Virus record (IMG/VR): IMGVR_UViG_3300035181_000428
Coordinates: 1-35,568 of that record
Length of the DNA stretch: 35,568 nucleotides
Source: a virus
Reading direction: 5' to 3' (one strand)
Shown: positions 33,401 to 35,568 of the stretch, in pieces
How the letters are laid out: the number at the start of each line of letters is the position of its first letter
Numbering within the stretch: the stretch's first letter is position 1
Notes under the pieces: generated by a model
Database searches by the model: none
Seen by the model: only the letters and a program-made list of their open reading frames with translations
Told to the model about the DNA's origin: nothing
Translations under genes and position numbers: made by a program

Positions 33401-33705
33401 GTGTAATAGCGGCAGCAGTGTCAATATCATCATCAATAACTGCTGGGAAGTTTGTTTATATTTCAAAGACTTTGGTAGTGAATTCAAATTCACTAATAAC
33501 GAAGTTTATTACAACAACAAAATCTGTAATTTCTTCATCAGTTAGCAGAGTCTTTGCCTTTGTACCTTCAAATATTAGATCACTTTATTCAATCTTTGTT
33601 ACTATTTTTGGCACAAATATTAAAGATCAAGAAGTAGTTATAACTGAATCAGTTGTTAACCTTGATATTGAATCAACACCTAGGATTGAGCTTCAAGTAA
33701 TCTGA
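30481..33705 (+). CDS. Large double beta-propeller adhesin with repeat stalk, 1074 aa
   Basis: Thirteen Asp-box-like motifs occur about 40 residues apart in two blocks: seven from 30535 to 31290 and six from 31658 to 32298. This fits two beta-propellers joined by a short Ser-rich linker. After residue about 640 the protein becomes a long Ser/Thr/Lys/Ile-rich repeat region. It includes five near-identical 18-residue units (32662-32931) and many degenerate ones with the pattern K-x-x-S-x-x-S-x-x-S-T-x-x-x-K. The last 40 residues turn acidic. Probably a side fibre or adhesin with the propellers binding host glycans; which end is virion-proximal is unclear. No catalytic residues identified. Confidence 0.75.
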   Translation: MAFIVCPGAAGGGSNGRYSSDGITWVASLFPGSAVNWTCPGKINGVFVAVQNNSNIFATSSDGINWTTGTLPASQTSIVGTHSGTKILITSGSSYFSTSDGINWSTGSLPNSSGGIVHYNGSRFVSVSANTTYSSYSTDGVTWYAGGVVPQSSNQRITWNGTVFIVIDSGNGGSSVATSPDGITWTAKTSLPAVTWGVAAKKSTGLVVITYGNPSSTCSYSTDNCVTWSTTPLPTSQLWRDISYDETLNLFCTFAYNSAPITTSSNGINWVSATGVSDGNQNWLITGDRVFGNTFTQTCLAAPTSIASESSSTLHGYINPVSLLSNVTSNASATLVKITPSLFSTSAGTTLAYSPSGTSGWLTKTMPAAYGTRKYNGLYWLGLVWGGTSVGKSTDGITYTQISTGIPNKSWYTLSWSPTLSLWMAASNTGDIVTSPDGVTWTTRTPATAGNTFFKAAWGNGRFVIGVRSSTTFQTSVDGIVWTNVSIPSAIGSVGDVIWTGQAFLVCSQDNNNIARSLDGITWALISSPASSKWNFACNSSGVVIIALDSSVNCLYSNDHGLTWVTKTMPANQRWGVTGVAYDGSKFIMGAYSSSSWATSTDGQTWTSITGVNGSYTGEMRSAWLLSSGTTFNQISSALSSSSLNFSLRGNKVFKALPISLSTRPNWNITASKAAASTTTSVIKKDSFLTKVSTLVNTMSATIANIGSAIRYYSASASSAVIPIIQKSISWTKSASASSTSTLSKAISWTKSASASSTSTLSKAISWTKSVSAVTTSKLSKAISWTKSASASSTSTLSKAISWTKTATTVSTSNTSKAVLLNKTVLVNALPAHQRVVQIIRISITSAVVSLTKIIAKTFSLNSLTSAYATVLNLITTQYMIGMASAATIPKVIRDIFVRNNANSSSLGSIKKIPAIERSYNTASLPVLSKTAGLFKTTLVGTASLISKAVSVTKDTAYSIILGSSSQVIIGIKSVIAAAVSISSSITAGKFVYISKTLVVNSNSLITKFITTTKSVISSSVSRVFAFVPSNIRSLYSIFVTIFGTNIKDQEVVITESVVNLDIESTPRIELQVI
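32662..32931 (+). repeat. Five-copy in-frame 54-bp tandem repeat
   Basis: Units start at 32662, 32716, 32770, 32824 and 32878. Units 1, 2 and 4 are almost identical, unit 3 and especially unit 5 are diverged. Each codes for AISWTKSASASSTSTLSK or a variant (Ser first in unit 1). Near identity of units 1, 2 and 4 points to recent duplication, so copy number may vary between relatives. Confidence 0.9.
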
Positions 33706-33741
33706 GGTTAATAGACATATTATAGAAAGATAACTACGACT

Positions 33742-34140
33742 ATGGCGGATAATAATAATACCACTAACGAGCAGTCACTAGCTCACTACGAACTAGAACG
33801 ACGCACTACCTCGTTGCAAGTGGAGTCTGCTACTTTGCGAGAAAACGCTCGTAGTGTCGAAAAACTTTTAGCTAGACTTGAATTGGGGCAGGCAAAAACA
33901 GAGACTACTTTAGCAGAGATTCAAGCAGGACTATCTAAAATCAACTCGTTTAACGAGTCATCTTTTATGACAGTTAGCAAAATGATTGATGAAAAGTTGA
34001 TCCCAATCAAATCTGAATTAGAACTTAGAAAAGAAGAAGTTCAGAAACTTAAAACTATTATAGGAGTGGTAACCTTTTTGGGTTCTATTATTTGGGGTTT
34101 AGTAGTGACCTTTAAAGATTATCTTTTTAAGCATGTATGA
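33742..34140 (+). CDS. Coiled-coil protein with C-terminal membrane anchor, 132 aa
   Basis: Residues about 15-100 are a charged heptad-like coiled coil. Residues 105-123 (TIIGVVTFLGSIIWGLVVTF) form one membrane helix, followed by a short basic tail. The layout resembles XhlA-type or holin-associated membrane proteins and could act in lysis, but no family match is certain. The stop overlaps the hemerythrin gene start by eight bases, so the two proteins are made together. AGAAAG is a weak ribosome-binding site. Confidence 0.7.
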   Translation: MADNNNTTNEQSLAHYELERRTTSLQVESATLRENARSVEKLLARLELGQAKTETTLAEIQAGLSKINSFNESSFMTVSKMIDEKLIPIKSELELRKEEVQKLKTIIGVVTFLGSIIWGLVVTFKDYLFKHV

Positions 34141-34582
34141 TTTTGAACAGTACAAGTTAAATATTCCAGAAATTGATTCAGACCACTTAGATATGTTAGA
34201 GTTGTTGTCTCAGTTAGCAAATAAATCTGTATCTGATTCAGAGAAATCGCTGTTACGGGTGAGGTTTATTGAGTTATCGGCTAGACATTTATCACTAGAG
34301 CTTAAAATAATGAGTGAGGCTCATTATCCAGTAGAAGAGGCTCATACAGCGGAGCATTTAAAAATACTACACCAGGCAATGGATTTATCTGATAATTTTA
34401 CCACAGAAGATATTACTCAATTGCTCGAATACTTATTACATCACATAGATACATTTGATCGTGCATTTTCTATTTTCATATCAAAAAATCGTTCTCGCCG
34501 CAAATCAGATCAAGAAAAACGACAAGAACGACGACAACAACAGCAACAGCTCAGTCTTTGGCCTGCTTTGCCTGAAGTTTAG
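34133..34582 (+). CDS. Hemerythrin-like oxygen-binding protein
   Basis: The 149-residue protein carries the full bacteriohemerythrin signature. IPEIDSDH supplies His18; HLSLELKIM supplies His52 and Glu56; YPVEEAHTAEH supplies His71 and His75; HHIDTFD supplies His104 and Asp109. These are all seven di-iron ligands in canonical spacing (H-x3-E, H-x3-H, H-x4-D). Hemerythrins bind O2 at a non-heme di-iron site and serve in oxygen delivery, sensing or detoxification. The C-terminal 30 residues are an Arg/Gln/Lys-rich tail absent from typical family members and could bind nucleic acid or membrane. It overlaps the upstream membrane-protein gene by eight bases and the convergent HNH gene by 32 bases. 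Confidence 0.9.
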   Translation: MYDFEQYKLNIPEIDSDHLDMLELLSQLANKSVSDSEKSLLRVRFIELSARHLSLELKIMSEAHYPVEEAHTAEHLKILHQAMDLSDNFTTEDITQLLEYLLHHIDTFDRAFSIFISKNRSRRKSDQEKRQERRQQQQQLSLWPALPEV

Positions 34583-35228
34583 CAGCACGAAGAGCAGCCA
34601 AGTCTATTATCTCATATCCACTAACTTGTGGGCTATACACAGGCCCGGTGTAATCTTTATCTAGTTCTGTCTTTTTGCGTGTAATCAGTTTTAAGTATCC
34701 TGCTTTAGCAATTGGTAGATCAAACTCTTTCATAACCTTACTACAAGTAATAGATCTGATGTAGCAGCGATAAAACGGTGTATCGTATTTCTTTCTGTAG
34801 CCACACTTTACTTCTGAGTGAAGCATATATTCATTTCGTGTGGTGCAGAGTGTAAGATGCTCTGGATTAGTACACTGTGGGTTATGGCAAGTCGCAAGCG
34901 TAAATTCCCCTTTAACTATAGGGCGACCTAATTTAAGGGCAAGAGCGAAACGCTGTGCATTCATCTGTCCAGATTTACTGTGCTCTGGATCGTTTTCTTT
35001 ACGAACATTATAAAATCCGTATCCTTGCCTGTGGTTAGCACCTTTCCAAATGTAACAGTCGTCAGGAGTAGCACCTGGAATGCTCTTACTTTCCCAATCA
35101 TCCTTGTAATATTTCCAAATATACCCTGCAAAATCTGGGTGCTCTAGTGTTTCATATGGGGACGACTTTTTTCGTCTAATAGATTTCACTTCAGCAGGCT
35201 TGATTGGGAGGAATTTTTGTTTATTCAT
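34551..35228 (-). CDS. HNH endonuclease
   Basis: The only supported minus-strand gene, 225 residues. CYIWKG (58-63) and MNAQRFALALKLGRP (89-103) are followed by CHNPQCTNPEHLTLCT (114-129). This is the HNH_3-type motif with a Cys-His pair (114/115), Asn121, His124 and a later Asn132; metal and catalytic residues are intact. A basic C-terminal region (about 140-190) may bind DNA. On the minus strand ATAAATAC lies a few bases before its ATG and no Shine-Dalgarno is visible. Free-standing HNH enzymes in phages are usually homing endonucleases; some act in packaging, but then they normally sit next to the terminase, which this one does not. Confidence 0.85.
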   Translation of the reverse strand: MNKQKFLPIKPAEVKSIRRKKSSPYETLEHPDFAGYIWKYYKDDWESKSIPGATPDDCYIWKGANHRQGYGFYNVRKENDPEHSKSGQMNAQRFALALKLGRPIVKGEFTLATCHNPQCTNPEHLTLCTTRNEYMLHSEVKCGYRKKYDTPFYRCYIRSITCSKVMKEFDLPIAKAGYLKLITRKKTELDKDYTGPVYSPQVSGYEIIDLAALRAAKLQAKQAKD

Positions 35229-35231
35229 AGT

Positions 35232-35258
35232 GTTGTATTTATGCTAGTGTAATACAAC
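35232..35258. terminator. Hairpin between HNH gene and operator promoter
   Basis: GTTGTATT (35232-35239) pairs perfectly with AATACAAC (35251-35258), loop of 11 bases. On the minus strand it sits just upstream of the HNH start and includes its octamer; on the plus strand it precedes the promoter at 35273. It may insulate the divergent units or act as an operator. Confidence 0.4.
35235..35242 (-). promoter_or_regulatory. Octamer ATAAATAC upstream of the HNH gene (minus strand)
   Basis: Reads ATAAATAC on the minus strand, six bases before the HNH ATG, so if it is a -10-like core the transcript would be leaderless or nearly so. The only reverse-oriented octamer that precedes a reverse-oriented gene. 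Confidence 0.35.
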
Positions 35259-35272
35259 TAATAAATAAATCC

Positions 35273-35301
35273 TTGACTTCTGAGCAGATCTGCTCTATAA
35301 T
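35273..35301 (+). promoter_or_regulatory. Sigma70-type promoter with palindromic operator (copy 2)
   Basis: TTGACT (35273-35278), 17-base spacer, TATAAT (35296-35301), with GAGCAGATCTGCTC (35282-35295) filling the spacer. Identical core to the copy at 523-551; drives the gene that starts at 35347 and continues at the left end of the window. Confidence 0.85.
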
Positions 35302-35356
35302 ACCCATATCGCAACACCGGACAAGATGTCCAGAAAGTAGTCCAAAATGGCTTCTT
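35273..35356 (+). repeat. Duplicated promoter-operator-leader module (copy 2)
   Basis: Second copy of the block at 523-606. The promoter, operator, leader stem GGAC (35319-35322) with GTCC (35328-35331), and the first codons are kept. Differences lie in the loop and just before the ATG. Confidence 0.85.
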
Positions 35357-35568
35357 ACATTAAACAAGTAAATGCATTGGCAAAAGCGTGGGTTAAAGAT
35401 GATGGTGATGATACTTTTGAAATTGATGGTATTGAGTTTGAGTTTTCTTTTTCAACCAACAGCAAAGGTGATCGCTACGAAGTGTGGGCTGATAACGAGT
35501 TGATTGGTTGGAACGACGATTCGAAAGACTTCCTCAATATTGGCCACTGCGTCAATGCTTATCTCACT
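35347..35568 (+). CDS. Small acidic protein, 5' part (continues at window start)
   Basis: Starts at ATG 35347 behind the conserved leader and runs off the right edge. From 35393 it repeats the left-end gene with Gly changed to Asn at one codon and otherwise silent changes. Closing the circle gives about 77 residues opening MASYIKQVNALAKAW. No family recognised; probably an early protein because of its operator-controlled promoter. Confidence 0.75.
   Translation, partial: MASYIKQVNALAKAWVKDDGDDTFEIDGIEFEFSFSTNSKGDRYEVWADNELIGWNDDSKDFLNIGHCVNAYLT
35393..35568. repeat. Terminal redundancy, right copy
   Basis: Repeats 1-176 with six differences, all within the last 49 bases. Confidence 0.85.

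Noticed and set aside
24999-33705. Diversity-generating retroelement targeting the adhesins
   Set aside because: No reverse transcriptase and no template/variable repeat pair with adenine-biased differences was seen.

Overview
The window looks like an essentially complete genome (about 35.4 kb, AT-rich) of a siphovirus of a Gram-negative host. Bases 1-176 reappear as 35393-35568, so the contig is terminally redundant or circular. The Gram-negative host follows from an Rz-type inner-membrane spanin with an Rz1-type lipoprotein nested in it. The long-tailed morphology follows from a lambda-style G/GT frameshift cassette, a 996-residue tape measure and a J-like tail-tip protein. I see no integrase, CI-like repressor, DNA polymerase, RNA polymerase or tRNA. 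The host genus cannot be read from the sequence.

Layout. The junction region (35273 through the ends to about 1400) carries two near-identical copies of a strong sigma70-type promoter. Each has a perfect 14-bp palindrome in its spacer and drives a small gene of unknown function. At 1468-2604 are two small unknown genes and a GIY-YIG endonuclease. At 2653-2750 lies a 23-bp perfect inverted repeat. The replication module follows: an archaeo-eukaryotic-type primase (2812-3729) and a superfamily 3 helicase (3730-5427). Next to it is a 0.5-kb non-coding array of about a dozen CAGTTACTTCTTTT elements in both orientations, the best candidate origin. The lysis block (5993-7393) holds Rz, embedded Rz1 and a holin, but no recognisable endolysin. 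A beta-class adenine methyltransferase and small unknown genes (7516-9720) separate lysis from packaging.

From 9723 onward the structural genes run in canonical order: small and large terminase, portal, scaffold-like protein, major capsid, connector genes, tail tube, G/GT chaperones, gp10-like protein, tape measure, two tail-tip proteins and TipJ. The last third (25.0-33.7 kb) is dominated by receptor-binding or adhesin proteins built from Asp-box beta-propeller blades (S-x-D-G-x-T-W) joined by Ser/Thr-rich repeat linkers. One includes a five-copy 54-bp repeat.

After these comes a coiled-coil membrane protein that overlaps a gene for a complete hemerythrin-type protein (all seven di-iron ligands present), an unusual phage cargo. 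A reverse-strand HNH endonuclease closes the map. An octamer [AC]TAAATA[AC], like the T4 late-promoter core, recurs in the short gaps upstream of many transcription units and may be a phage-wide promoter element. All functional assignments come from motifs and gene order read by eye; no database search was run.
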